DNA of 13,711 nucleotides from Gemmatimonadota bacterium (GCA_023554435.1 JAMJQV010000170.1:1-13711); one strand, 5' to 3'; positions 1-6,841 are shown, counted from the stretch's first letter. Numbers and translations are program-made. Notes: generated by a model not told the origin, from the sequence alone.

Positions 1-541
1 CCAGGATCGCCGAAACCTTCTCCGGCGTCACGTTCTCGAAATAGCGGTCATTGATCTGGACCGCTGTCGCAAACCCACACGCGCCGAGGCATTCCGCCTC
101 GATCACGGTGTACTTGCCGTCCTCCGATATCTCGCCCGCCCGGGTGCCCGTCTCCGAGAGAAACCGCTCGAACACTTCCTCGGCTTCGTCCAGGTGACAC
201 GAAATGCACGTACACACCTGAATGAGATGTCGGCCGACCGGATGCTTGTTGTACATCGTGTAGAACGTCGCCACCGATCGGACGTAGGCCGGAGTCAGAT
301 CCAGCTCGCCAGCGATCTCGGCCATGTTCTCGTCCGACACCCAACCGTTCCTCTCCTGCGCGTATCCGAGCATCGGCAGCAGGGCGGCCCGTTTCTCCGG
401 GTATCGACTCAAGACCTTATCCAGGCGGTCGCGGCCCTCGGCGTCGTCGAAAAGCCTCTCCGTCGGCCTGAGATCCGTAACCTGGAAGGGCTGCGCGCTC
501 GCAGCCGCCGGGTTCAGGGGTTTCTTCACTTGGTCTCCCAT
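1..541 (-). CDS. nuoE: NADH-quinone oxidoreductase subunit E (NuoE), C-terminus cut by window edge
   Basis: This is the 24-kDa-type peripheral-arm subunit of complex I. With NuoF it carries the N1a [2Fe-2S] cluster near the NADH/FMN site. Reading from the ATG at 541, 180 residues are visible before the left edge. A thioredoxin-like [2Fe-2S] domain covers about residues 85-180. Its ligands are C110 and C115 (C-x4-C, in VCTCISC) and C151 and C155 (C-x3-C, in ECLGACGF). The 36-residue step between the pairs matches the E. coli protein. An additional cysteine, C112, lies inside the first pair. The N-terminal helical part contains the family pattern LLPMLGYAQERNGW. The start is chosen because this ATG follows the nuoCD end in the normal operon order. 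Its Shine-Dalgarno (AGGTAG) is weak and is itself supplied by the duplicated nuoD end. nuoF would be expected just outside the window. Confidence 0.95.
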   Translation of the reverse strand, partial: MGDQVKKPLNPAAASAQPFQVTDLRPTERLFDDAEGRDRLDKVLSRYPEKRAALLPMLGYAQERNGWVSDENMAEIAGELDLTPAYVRSVATFYTMYNKHPVGRHLIQVCTCISCHLDEAEEVFERFLSETGTRAGEISEDGKYTVIEAECLGACGFATAVQINDRYFENVTPEKVSAIL

Positions 542-551
542 ATCGCACTAC

Positions 552-588
552 CTGTCGATCTCGCCGAGGACAATGTCGATCGACGCAT
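552..588. repeat. 37-bp direct repeat, copy 1 (nuoCD-nuoE intergenic)
   Basis: This 37-bp stretch is identical base for base to 644-680, and the two copies start 92 bp apart. On the minus strand it would still read ASIDIVLGEID-R followed by TAG, the same peptide end as NuoD. It is untranslated, because the nuoCD stop lies upstream at 640-642. Its last bases lead directly into the nuoE ribosome-binding region. Confidence 0.95.
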
Positions 589-589
589 G

Positions 590-606
590 CTTTGCCTGCG
601 GCAAAG
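590..606. repeat. Small perfect hairpin between the two direct-repeat copies
   Basis: The arms CTTTGCC and GGCAAAG (7 bp, perfect) enclose a 3-base loop. The hairpin sits in the 55-bp spacer between the two 37-bp copies, in the nuoCD-nuoE intergenic RNA. No T-tract follows on the minus strand, so a terminator role is unlikely. It could influence mRNA stability or processing, or be a remnant of the duplication event. Confidence 0.6.
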
Positions 607-639
607 GGTGCTCGCCAATCGGCAATGTTCGCAGGTAGG

Positions 640-2478
640 TCATCTGTCGATCTCGCCGAGGACAATGTCGATCGACGCATTCGCCGCGATCACGTCCGAA
701 ACGAGTCCGCCTTCCACCAGGTACGGAAGCGCAGCGAGATTCACGAAGGAAGGGCCGCGGAAGCGGCAGCGCACGGGCTTCGGGCCGCCATCGGATATGA
801 GGCCGAACCCGAGCTCGCCCTTGGTCGCTTCGATCGAATACCAGACGTCTCCCGCCGGAACCTGCACACCCTCCATGACCAGCTTGAAGTGCGATATCAT
901 GGCGTCGATCGACGACATGGCCTCGCTCTTGTCCGGCAATATGACCGCCGGGTCCTGAACGTTGATCGGCCCATCCGGTACACGGTCCAAGGCCTGCTGC
1001 AGGATCCGAATGCTCTGGCGCATCTCTTCCATTCGTACCAGGTACCGGTCGTAGGCATCCCCGACCACGCCCACCGGCACATCGAAGTCATACTCTTCGT
1101 ATCCCAGGTACGGCCGTGCCTTACGGACGTCGTAGGCGATCCCGCTCGCCCTGAGGTTGGGGCCGGTGAGCCCGAATTCGAGCGCTTTCTCGGCGTCGAT
1201 GATGCCGACGTCCACCAGTCGCGCCTGGAAGATCGAGTTTCGGGTGAGAAGACGTTCGGCTTCGTCGAGTGTGGCGGGCAATCCGTTTACCAACTCCCGG
1301 CACGCATCCAGCCAGCCAACCGGCAGATCCGCGACCATGCCACCGATCCTCGTGACAGACGTGGTAATCCGGCCGCCGCAGTAGGCCTCGTGCAGATTGT
1401 AAATCCGCTCGCGTTCCTGGAACGTGTACAGGAACACCGTGGTCGCGCCGACGTCCATCGCGCCGGTTCCGAGCCACAGCAGGTGACCGAGCAGGCGGTT
1501 GAGTTCGCTCATGATGAGCCGAACGACCTGGCACCGCGGCGTGATCTCCACATCCAGCAGGCTCTCGACCGCTCCCGCATAGCCGATGTTGTACAGCATG
1601 GGAGCCAGGTAGTCCATACGATCCGTATACGGGACCACCTGGTTCCACTCACGGTACTCGCACGTCTTCTCGAAACCGGTATGCAGATATCCGATGTGAG
1701 GTATGCACCGAACGATGGTCTCTCCGTCGAGCTGCAGCACCAGCCTGAGCACTCCGTGCGTCGCCGGGTGCTGCGGCCCCATGTTGATGACCATCTTCTC
1801 GCCGGCGAGGTAATCCTCGGCCTCCCCGGCTTCATCGGCCGCCAGCTCGGCGGCAGGCTCCGCCTCGAGCACCCCGGCCAGAGCGAGCTCCTCACGGGCG
1901 TACACATCTTCGGTCGAGCGATTCAGGGCTCGCCTTACCTGCTCAGAACGCGTGAAACGTCCCCGAAGCGGAAAGTCCTTACGGAGAGGAAAGCCCTCGT
2001 CGTAGTTCTCCGGCATGAGGATCCGCCGGAGGTCGGGGTGGCCTTCGAAGCTGACCCCGTACATGTCGTAGACTTCGCGCTCGAGCCAGTCGGCCGCCGG
2101 ATAGAGGTCCACCGCGCTCTGAACGGATAGGTCCGCACGCGGCAGAAGCACGAGGAGTCTTAGCATGCGACCGTTTTCCATGGACCACAGCTGGTACCAG
2201 ACCTGGATCACCAGGTCGCCCCCGGGATCGGCGCCCATCACGTCCAGCAGCAGGTCGTAGGCCTGGTCCGCGTCCGTCTTCAGGAAGCTGAGCGCATCGT
2301 GGACCCGGGCCGGATCGATCGAAACCACGGGGGTCCCCACGGCATCCAGCCGCACCCCACGAATCGCCTCGCCGAAACGACTCCGGAGAGCGCGGACGGA
2401 CACGCTGGCCTCTGCGTCTGCCAACGGCTGTTCACCCACCACCAGATCGGGCAACGGTTCTGCAACGGTTGAAGACAT
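640..2478 (-). CDS. nuoCD: NADH-quinone oxidoreductase subunit C/D fusion (NuoCD)
   Basis: This 612-residue protein fuses the 30-kDa (NuoC) and 49-kDa (NuoD) complex I subunits at the matrix/cytoplasm-facing quinone module. The NuoC part covers about residues 30-175 and includes DWLEREVYDMYGVSFEGHPD (131-149 region) and the ENYDEGFPLRKDFPLRG end. An Ala/Glu-rich linker of about 50 residues (176-228) follows. The NuoD part (228-612) starts with NMGPQHPATHGVLR. H241 and Y290 fall at the positions of the quinone-binding His38/Tyr87 of Thermus Nqo4. The protein also has PHIGYLHTGFEK, YDVRKARPYLGYEEYDFDVP and the terminal DIVLGEIDR, so the C-terminus is intact. The ATG at 2478 lies 3 bases after the nuoB stop, indicating translational coupling. 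Fused NuoCD is known from E. coli and other lineages. The last 37 coding bases are duplicated downstream. Confidence 0.97.
   Translation of the reverse strand: MSSTVAEPLPDLVVGEQPLADAEASVSVRALRSRFGEAIRGVRLDAVGTPVVSIDPARVHDALSFLKTDADQAYDLLLDVMGADPGGDLVIQVWYQLWSMENGRMLRLLVLLPRADLSVQSAVDLYPAADWLEREVYDMYGVSFEGHPDLRRILMPENYDEGFPLRKDFPLRGRFTRSEQVRRALNRSTEDVYAREELALAGVLEAEPAAELAADEAGEAEDYLAGEKMVINMGPQHPATHGVLRLVLQLDGETIVRCIPHIGYLHTGFEKTCEYREWNQVVPYTDRMDYLAPMLYNIGYAGAVESLLDVEITPRCQVVRLIMSELNRLLGHLLWLGTGAMDVGATTVFLYTFQERERIYNLHEAYCGGRITTSVTRIGGMVADLPVGWLDACRELVNGLPATLDEAERLLTRNSIFQARLVDVGIIDAEKALEFGLTGPNLRASGIAYDVRKARPYLGYEEYDFDVPVGVVGDAYDRYLVRMEEMRQSIRILQQALDRVPDGPINVQDPAVILPDKSEAMSSIDAMISHFKLVMEGVQVPAGDVWYSIEATKGELGFGLISDGGPKPVRCRFRGPSFVNLAALPYLVEGGLVSDVIAANASIDIVLGEIDR
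644..680. repeat. 37-bp direct repeat, copy 2 (3' end of nuoCD)
   Basis: This copy lies within the nuoCD coding region and encodes residues ASIDIVLGEID plus part of the final codon. Because this copy is the conserved NuoD C-terminus, it is presumably the original and 552-588 the derived copy. Identity is complete over 37 bases and stops just before the TGA stop codon. Confidence 0.95.
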
Positions 2479-2481
2479 GAC

Positions 2482-3183
2482 TCAGTCCTGGTGCTCCAGG
2501 AGACGCTCGCGGCGATCTCTGGGTCGGGAGATGGCCGAGGAACCCTCGACTCCACTGATCCGATTCTGCCGGGTCGAGTTACCGAATGGTTGAGCCACTA
2601 GCTCAATGGCCTCGGGCGGCAGGTTCGGCTTGCCGGCGGAGTCCGGACTCTCTTCCCGATGTACCGGATTCGCGAGAGACTCGCCCTTGATCTTCTCCTG
2701 AACCATCATGAGGGCGTACAGGAGGCTCTCCGGCCGCGGCGGGCAGCCCGGGACGTAGACATCGACCGGGATGATCTGGTCGATTCCCTGCACGATCGTG
2801 TAGTTGTCGAACATCCCGCCCGAACTGGCGCATGCCCCCATCGAAATGCACCACTTGGGCTGTGGCATCTGATCCCAGATTCTTCTCAGAATCGGAGCCA
2901 TCTTATAGGTCACGCGACCGGCCACGATCATCAGGTCGGCCTGGCGCGGACTGAACGAGAACCGCTCCGCACCGAACCTGGCGATGTCGTACTTGGAACC
3001 GGCGGTGGCCATCATCTCGATCGCGCAGCAAGCCGTACCAAGCGGCATCGGCCAGAGTGAATTGCGCCGCGACCAGTTGACGACCGCGTCGACCTTGGTA
3101 ATGAGCCACGACGCCGGGGGTCCGGTGTCCACGTCCCCACCCAGCGGGTTCACCGTCGGGAGCTTCTTTCGATCATCGGCCAT
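2482..3183 (-). CDS. nuoB: NADH-quinone oxidoreductase subunit B (NuoB)
   Basis: This 233-residue PSST-type subunit of complex I carries the N2 [4Fe-4S] cluster, the last electron donor before quinone. All four cluster cysteines are visible. C52 and C53 are in GTACCAIEMM, C118 is in GACASSGGMFDNY and C147 is in PGCPPRPE. Their spacing (65 and 29 residues) matches E. coli NuoB. The body ends near residue 165 (ALMMVQEKIKGES). A hydrophilic, charge-rich tail of about 65 residues follows with no motif I recognise. Tails of variable length are common in this family. The gene starts with ATG 3 bases after the nuoA stop and ends 3 bases before the nuoCD start, so the three genes form one tight operon. 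Confidence 0.97.
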   Translation of the reverse strand: MADDRKKLPTVNPLGGDVDTGPPASWLITKVDAVVNWSRRNSLWPMPLGTACCAIEMMATAGSKYDIARFGAERFSFSPRQADLMIVAGRVTYKMAPILRRIWDQMPQPKWCISMGACASSGGMFDNYTIVQGIDQIIPVDVYVPGCPPRPESLLYALMMVQEKIKGESLANPVHREESPDSAGKPNLPPEAIELVAQPFGNSTRQNRISGVEGSSAISRPRDRRERLLEHQD

Positions 3184-3186
3184 GCG

Positions 3187-3543
3187 TCAGTCCCACTCCA
3201 GCGCACCCTTCTTCCATGCGTAGGCCAGACCTACGGCAAGGACGAAGATGAAGATGAACATCTCGATCAGCCCGAACAGCCCCAGGTCACGAAAAATGAC
3301 CGCCCAGGGCAGGAAGAAGATCGTCTCGATGTCGAACACGATGAAAAGCATCGCGACGATGTAGAACTTGACGGAGTAGCGCTCCCGCGTGTCACCCAGC
3401 GGATCGATGCCCGACTCGTACGGCATCGCCTTGACGGCGCTGGGCCGGTAGGCGCTCGCCAGGTGAGACAACAGGAGGAACATGCCCGAGGTGAGCAATC
3501 CGACAACAAACAGTACCACGACGCCGACGTATGCCTGCTTCAT
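3187..3543 (-). CDS. nuoA: NADH-quinone oxidoreductase subunit A (NuoA)
   Basis: This is a small membrane subunit of complex I that links the peripheral arm to the membrane arm. From the ATG at 3543 it is 118 residues, a normal NuoA length. Three membrane segments are visible: about residues 5-25 (AYVGVVVLFVVGLL), 61-79 (YIVAMLFIVFDIETIFFLP) and 89-109 (FGLIEMFIFIFVLAVGLAYAW). The loop motif MPYESGIDP and the following RYSVKFYIVAMLFIVFDIE are the NuoA signature. A GTG at 3606 in the same frame would add 21 residues. I reject it because the extra segment is not hydrophobic or family-like, and because the predicted promoter and palindrome lie over it. This is the first gene of the operon. Confidence 0.96.
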   Translation of the reverse strand: MKQAYVGVVVLFVVGLLTSGMFLLLSHLASAYRPSAVKAMPYESGIDPLGDTRERYSVKFYIVAMLFIVFDIETIFFLPWAVIFRDLGLFGLIEMFIFIFVLAVGLAYAWKKGALEWD

Positions 3544-3560
3544 CGCCTGTCCAGGCCGTT

Positions 3561-3576
3561 TGTGAATTTGTTCACG
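3561..3576 (-). promoter_or_regulatory. CRP/FNR-family-like palindrome in the nuoA leader
   Basis: The plus strand reads TGTGA-ATTTGT-TCACG, fifteen to eighteen bases before the nuoA ATG. This matches the CRP-type pattern TGTGA-N6-TCACA with one mismatch. It lies downstream of the predicted start of transcription, near +11. If used, it would more likely block than activate transcription. No regulator gene is present in the window, so the assignment rests on the motif alone. Confidence 0.4.
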
Positions 3577-3586
3577 AATTGCGCCG

Positions 3587-3616
3587 AAGATAGCGTTGCC
3601 CGCCACATAGCGTCAA
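3587..3616 (-). promoter_or_regulatory. Predicted sigma70-type promoter of the nuo operon
   Basis: On the minus strand, TTGACG (3616-3611) is followed by an 18-base spacer and TATCTT (3592-3587). That gives 5/6 and 4/6 matches to the consensus hexamers. Transcription would start near 3580, leaving a leader of about 37 bases before the nuoA ATG at 3543. Confidence 0.45.
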
Positions 3617-3646
3617 GCTTGCGAGCGCAGCCGCCTAGAACGCGCT

Positions 3647-3692
3647 ATTCTGCTGTCATTTCAAGCGTTTCCGGTAGATAGAGCAGCAGAAT
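3647..3692. repeat. 9-bp inverted repeat in the nuoA/hydrolase intergenic region
   Basis: ATTCTGCTG (3647-3655) and CAGCAGAAT (3684-3692) are perfect inverted copies separated by 28 bases. They lie between the nuo promoter and the hydrolase start. The arms could be paired operator half-sites with centres 37 bp apart, or a long-loop hairpin in the hydrolase leader. No function can be assigned. Confidence 0.4.
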
Positions 3693-3718
3693 TACGGGGT
3701 CGATTGACACAAGAGAGC

Positions 3719-4591
3719 ATGGTGGGCGTTCTGGGACAAGAGGTACTTTCGGTCCCGACCCCCGAAGGGCGGTTGGTCGTGGAGTTCCGTGGCCCGAGGA
3801 CAACCGGGCCGCCGGTCGTGTGTCTGCACGGATTGAGCGCCAACCGGGCAACGTGGGAACCGGTGGCCGATCGGCTCCGCCACCGGCGCTTTCTCCTCGT
3901 CGACCTGCTTGGTCGGGGGGAGTCGGATGCAGCCCGCGAGGCGCACTATGACCTCGAGTCAGAGGCCCTGCGCCTGGCCCGCGTACTTCGGGCGCTGGGC
4001 CTGAGGCGCCCGGTCCTCGCCGGTCACTCCCACGGTGCCGCAATTGCGGTCGCTGCCGCGGCGAGGTTGAACGCTCTGGGCCTCATGCTCGTCAATCCCG
4101 TGACCCCTGACCTGTCACGCCCGGCCGCACTGGCGGCTCTGAAGTACCCGCCGGTGCGCTCGCTGGTCGCTCCTTCGCTGCGGCTCTTCCGCCGATCGCT
4201 TACGCGCTATATGCTCGTGCGGCGAGTGTTCGCCGACGGGGCAAACGTCCCGGCCGGTGCGGTCGATCGGTACGCGACCCCGTGGGCAGATAGGGAGCGG
4301 GCCGGCTGTCTGCCGACGATCCTGTCCGACTGGGACCCCGCGGAGCTGGAGCGCTTCGCGTCTCCGCCGGGGGGGCCCGTTCGCGTCTTCGCCGGGGCCG
4401 AGGACCGGCGGATCAATCCTGACTCGGCCCGCCGCTGGGCCGCCGTTTTGGGGGGTGCGTTCTCGCTGGCTGCCGGGTGTGGGCACTCGGCTCCGGAGGA
4501 ACGAACTACGGAGGTTGCGATGGTCCTCGAGGACCTCGTGACGGAAATCTGCGCTGGGAAACAGGAAGAGACACGGTATGATCAAGAGTGA
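3719..4591 (+). CDS. Alpha/beta hydrolase fold protein
   Basis: This is a serine-hydrolase-type enzyme of about 290 residues. The substrate cannot be told from the sequence. Numbered from the ATG at 3719, the oxyanion-hole motif CLHGLSANRATW is at residues 35-46. The nucleophile elbow GHSHG places the serine at S104. The acid is probably D229 (FAGAEDRR) and the base H256 (GCGHSAPEE), giving a complete triad. A cap region lies at about residues 130-205. A TTG at 3704 in frame would add five residues. I prefer the ATG, although neither start has a clear, well-spaced Shine-Dalgarno. The last 14 bases overlap the start of dcd in another frame, so the two are probably co-transcribed. Related families include esterases, haloalkane-dehalogenase-like proteins and BioH-like proteins. 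Confidence 0.85.
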   Translation: MVGVLGQEVLSVPTPEGRLVVEFRGPRTTGPPVVCLHGLSANRATWEPVADRLRHRRFLLVDLLGRGESDAAREAHYDLESEALRLARVLRALGLRRPVLAGHSHGAAIAVAAAARLNALGLMLVNPVTPDLSRPAALAALKYPPVRSLVAPSLRLFRRSLTRYMLVRRVFADGANVPAGAVDRYATPWADRERAGCLPTILSDWDPAELERFASPPGGPVRVFAGAEDRRINPDSARRWAAVLGGAFSLAAGCGHSAPEERTTEVAMVLEDLVTEICAGKQEETRYDQE

Positions 4592-5129
4592 TCGCTGGAT
4601 CAGGCGCACCGCGCTCGAGCACGGGATGATAGAGCCCTTCACGGACGAGCAGATCCGGGAGGGGGTGATCTCGTACGGGCTTTCGAGCTACGGCTACGAC
4701 ATGCGCGTGTCGGACGAATTCCGGATCTTCCACAATGCCCTGGCGCCCGTCGTCGATCCGAAACACTTCGACGAGCGCTCGTTCATCGAGCACCAGGGTG
4801 ACGTGTGCATCGTGCCCCCGAACTCGTTCGCCCTCGCCCGATCCGTGGAGTACTTCCGAATTCCTCGCAACATTCTGACGATCTGCGTGGGCAAGAGCAC
4901 GTACGCCCGGTGCGGCATCATCACGAACGTCACGCCATTCGAGCCGGAGTGGGAAGGCCATGTGACGCTGGAAATCAGCAATACGACTCCGCTGCCGGCC
5001 CGGATCTACGCGAACGAAGGGATCGCGCAGGTTCTGTTCTTCGAGTCGGACGAGGAGTGCGAGACCAGCTACGCGGACAAGAAGGGCAAGTACCAGGGGC
5101 AAACGGGCGTCACGCCTCCCCGCTTGTGA
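4578..5129 (+). CDS. dcd: dCTP deaminase
   Basis: This enzyme deaminates dCTP to dUTP in the cytoplasm, feeding dTMP synthesis. The 183-residue length and near end-to-end pattern fit the bacterial Dcd family. Motifs present are ISYGLSSYGYDMR (31-43), VGKSTYARCGIITNVTPFEP (104-123) and the active-site strand EGHVTLEISNTTPLPARIYA. E132 corresponds to the catalytic glutamate, and S107 and R111 to the substrate-binding Ser/Arg. The C-terminal GKYQGQTGVTPP segment, which closes over the nucleotide, is intact. Whether the enzyme also hydrolyses dUTP, as in bifunctional DCD-DUT proteins, cannot be decided here. GGAAGAG about 8 bases before the ATG, inside the hydrolase gene, is a good ribosome-binding site. 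The gene converges on the DUF423 gene with only 21 bases between. Confidence 0.97.
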   Translation: MIKSDRWIRRTALEHGMIEPFTDEQIREGVISYGLSSYGYDMRVSDEFRIFHNALAPVVDPKHFDERSFIEHQGDVCIVPPNSFALARSVEYFRIPRNILTICVGKSTYARCGIITNVTPFEPEWEGHVTLEISNTTPLPARIYANEGIAQVLFFESDEECETSYADKKGKYQGQTGVTPPRL

Positions 5130-5150
5130 GCACTGCCGAGGGCTTCCGCT

Positions 5151-5558
5151 CTAGTCGGCGCCCGGCGACGCCTCTCCCGCGTCTGACGACACCGACCGGA
5201 GCGACGCCGTGGCGGCGAAGATCCAGCCGGCCAGGAAACACACCCCACCGAGTGGCGTGACGGCACCCAGCCACCGCTCGCCCGTCAGGGCCAGTGCGTA
5301 CAGACTTCCGGAGAACAGCACGGTACCGACGAGGAACATCCAGCCGGTCCTTCCCCACCCGGCTGCCGGCCACCGCTCGGCAGCCAGGCCCACGAACAGA
5401 AGGGCTACCGCGTGGAACAGTTCGTAACGCACGCCCGTCTCGTATACCGCAAGCAGATCAGCCGAAAGGCGGTCCTCCAGGCCATGCGCTCCGAAAGCAC
5501 CAGCCGCAACGCCGATGAAGGCCGATATTGCCCCGAGAAGCAGGAATTTCGTATGCAT
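5151..5558 (-). CDS. DUF423 family small membrane protein (YgdD-like)
   Basis: This 135-residue inner-membrane protein is of a widespread family with no established function. Four membrane segments are visible: about residues 5-25, 47-62, 70-90 and 97-118. Family motifs are GAFGAHGLEDRLS (20-32), YELFHAVALL (45-54), LFSGSLYALALTG (81-93) and TPLGGVCFLAGW (101-112). The C-terminal 15 residues are hydrophilic. The ATG at 5558 places the first membrane segment immediately at the N-terminus, as in relatives. Upstream codons in frame are basic and Pro-rich and do not resemble the family. The Shine-Dalgarno is poor. The gene is divergent from the HD-GYP gene and convergent with dcd. Confidence 0.93.
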   Translation of the reverse strand: MHTKFLLLGAISAFIGVAAGAFGAHGLEDRLSADLLAVYETGVRYELFHAVALLFVGLAAERWPAAGWGRTGWMFLVGTVLFSGSLYALALTGERWLGAVTPLGGVCFLAGWIFAATASLRSVSSDAGEASPGAD

Positions 5559-5677
5559 ACCTGAAGATGCGTGGGTAACGGACTCAACGCGAGCCCGAAA
5601 CTTGCACGGATCGGCCGTGGAGCCGTGCGTCCTGCGAGCAACGCAGCGCGAGACGGAGATGACGTCGGAAGGACAGG

Positions 5678-6841
5678 ATGAGCGACCAGATGAGCGAACC
5701 CGCTGACCGTAAACTTGTCGTCGTGCTTGGGGATACCGAGCTGACCGAGGAAGTTCGTGCGGCCCTGGAGTCCCTGCCGTGGCCGGTTCGATACGTGGAG
5801 GATCCAGCGGCACTCGCCGAGCGCGCGGAGTCGGGCGATCTGGTTCTGACGAGTCTCGGTGCCCAGCCCTTCGCGGAGGAAGCGACGCAACCCTCCCGGG
5901 AGTCCACCACCACCGATTCCGGCCGGCCGCTTCGAGCGCGATCACCGAAACCCTTCGAGCCCAATCGCCTGTATGAAGACGCTCGCGAGTACCTGGACGA
6001 GACCCTCGCGGCCGTACGCCAGTCGGAGGACCCCGATGTGGACCGCGGTCGGTTGCTCGCGGAACGAATGCACACGGACCTCCTGCGAGACAACAGTCTG
6101 ATCAACCGAAGCTTGGAGCCCCACGACACCTACGACCTGGCGAGTCATAGCGTGAACGTGGCCGTGCTCAGCGGGAAGATCGCCCTCGGCATGGTGTCGG
6201 GAGTCGAAGACGCCGTCGAAGTCATCCACGCCGGTCTGCTCCATGACATCGGCATGGCCAAACTGCCGGCCGAGATGCTACGGAACCCGGGGACGTGGTC
6301 CGAGCGCGAGCAGGAATCGCTCCGGCAGCATCCCGTGCTCGGAGCTGAGATCCTCGAACGCTGCGCACCGCGAAACGAGCCTCTGCGGAGAGCCGTCCTG
6401 CAGGAGCATGAGCGGGCCCAGGGACAGGGTTATCCCTACGGCCTGTTTGACCGCGACCTTGATCCGATCGCGCGTATTCTCGGGGTGGCGGACGTCTTCG
6501 AGGCACTGTCGCATCCGCGAACCTACCGCTCGCCGTTCACGGCGCTGCAGGCCCTGGAGCGAGTGGTCGGCATGCAGGATGAGTACTTCTCGCCGCAGGT
6601 CGTGTCCGCCCTGGTCAATGAAATCTCGGCCTTCCCTCTCGACAGCTACGTCCAGATCAGCTCGGGCGAAATCGGGCGTGTGGTGGCGACGGATCCAGGC
6701 AACATCCTTCGTCCCAAAGTGCAACTAGTCTGGGACGCGGACTGGAAGCGTATTCCCGAGAGCGGCACTCTTGACCTCTCGACCCGGCCCGATTTGACGG
6801 TCGCTCGTGCGCTGTTGGACTCCGAACTGCCGATTACGTGA
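5678..6841 (+). CDS. HD-GYP domain protein, probable cyclic-di-GMP phosphodiesterase with altered motif
   Basis: This 387-residue cytoplasmic protein has three parts. Residues 10-62 (KLVVVLGDT ... GDLVLTSLGAQ) alternate strand and helix like a degenerate receiver domain, but no phospho-acceptor aspartate context is evident. Residues 65-98 are a Ser/Thr/Arg/Pro-rich linker. The HD-GYP domain covers about 130-315. Putative metal ligands are H157, H189-D190 (LLHDIGMAKLP), H218 (RQHPVLGAEIL), H244 and D272 (GVADVFEALSHPRTYR), and GYP is at 251-253. The canonical HHE-R-x-D-G motif reads EHERAQG, so the first His is E243 and the Asp is Q248. The C-terminal part (320-370, SYVQISSGEIGRVVATDPGN) is the small beta segment seen after many HD-GYP domains. 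GGAAGGA five bases before the ATG supports the start. Enzymatic activity is likely but not certain, given the substitutions. Confidence 0.9.
   Translation: MSDQMSEPADRKLVVVLGDTELTEEVRAALESLPWPVRYVEDPAALAERAESGDLVLTSLGAQPFAEEATQPSRESTTTDSGRPLRARSPKPFEPNRLYEDAREYLDETLAAVRQSEDPDVDRGRLLAERMHTDLLRDNSLINRSLEPHDTYDLASHSVNVAVLSGKIALGMVSGVEDAVEVIHAGLLHDIGMAKLPAEMLRNPGTWSEREQESLRQHPVLGAEILERCAPRNEPLRRAVLQEHERAQGQGYPYGLFDRDLDPIARILGVADVFEALSHPRTYRSPFTALQALERVVGMQDEYFSPQVVSALVNEISAFPLDSYVQISSGEIGRVVATDPGNILRPKVQLVWDADWKRIPESGTLDLSTRPDLTVARALLDSELPIT

Noticed and set aside
552..680. CRISPR-like repeat-spacer unit
   Set aside because: There are only two copies, one of which is the coding end of nuoD. There is no array or cas gene, so a local duplication explains it better.
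592..2130. Long plus-strand open frame of 512 codons antisense to nuoCD
   Set aside because: It is an artefact of high GC content opposite a clearly conserved nuoCD. The translation is His/Arg-rich, has no family pattern and has no ribosome-binding site.
5130..5165. Possible terminator between dcd and DUF423 (GCCGA ... TCGGC)
   Set aside because: A five-base stem with a long loop and no T-tract is too weak to call.
5604..5628. Short alternative hairpins (GCACGG / CCGTGC and CACGG / CCGTG) in the DUF423/HD-GYP intergenic region
   Set aside because: The stems are only 5-6 bp in GC-rich DNA and are expected by chance. No promoter or riboswitch element could be tied to them.
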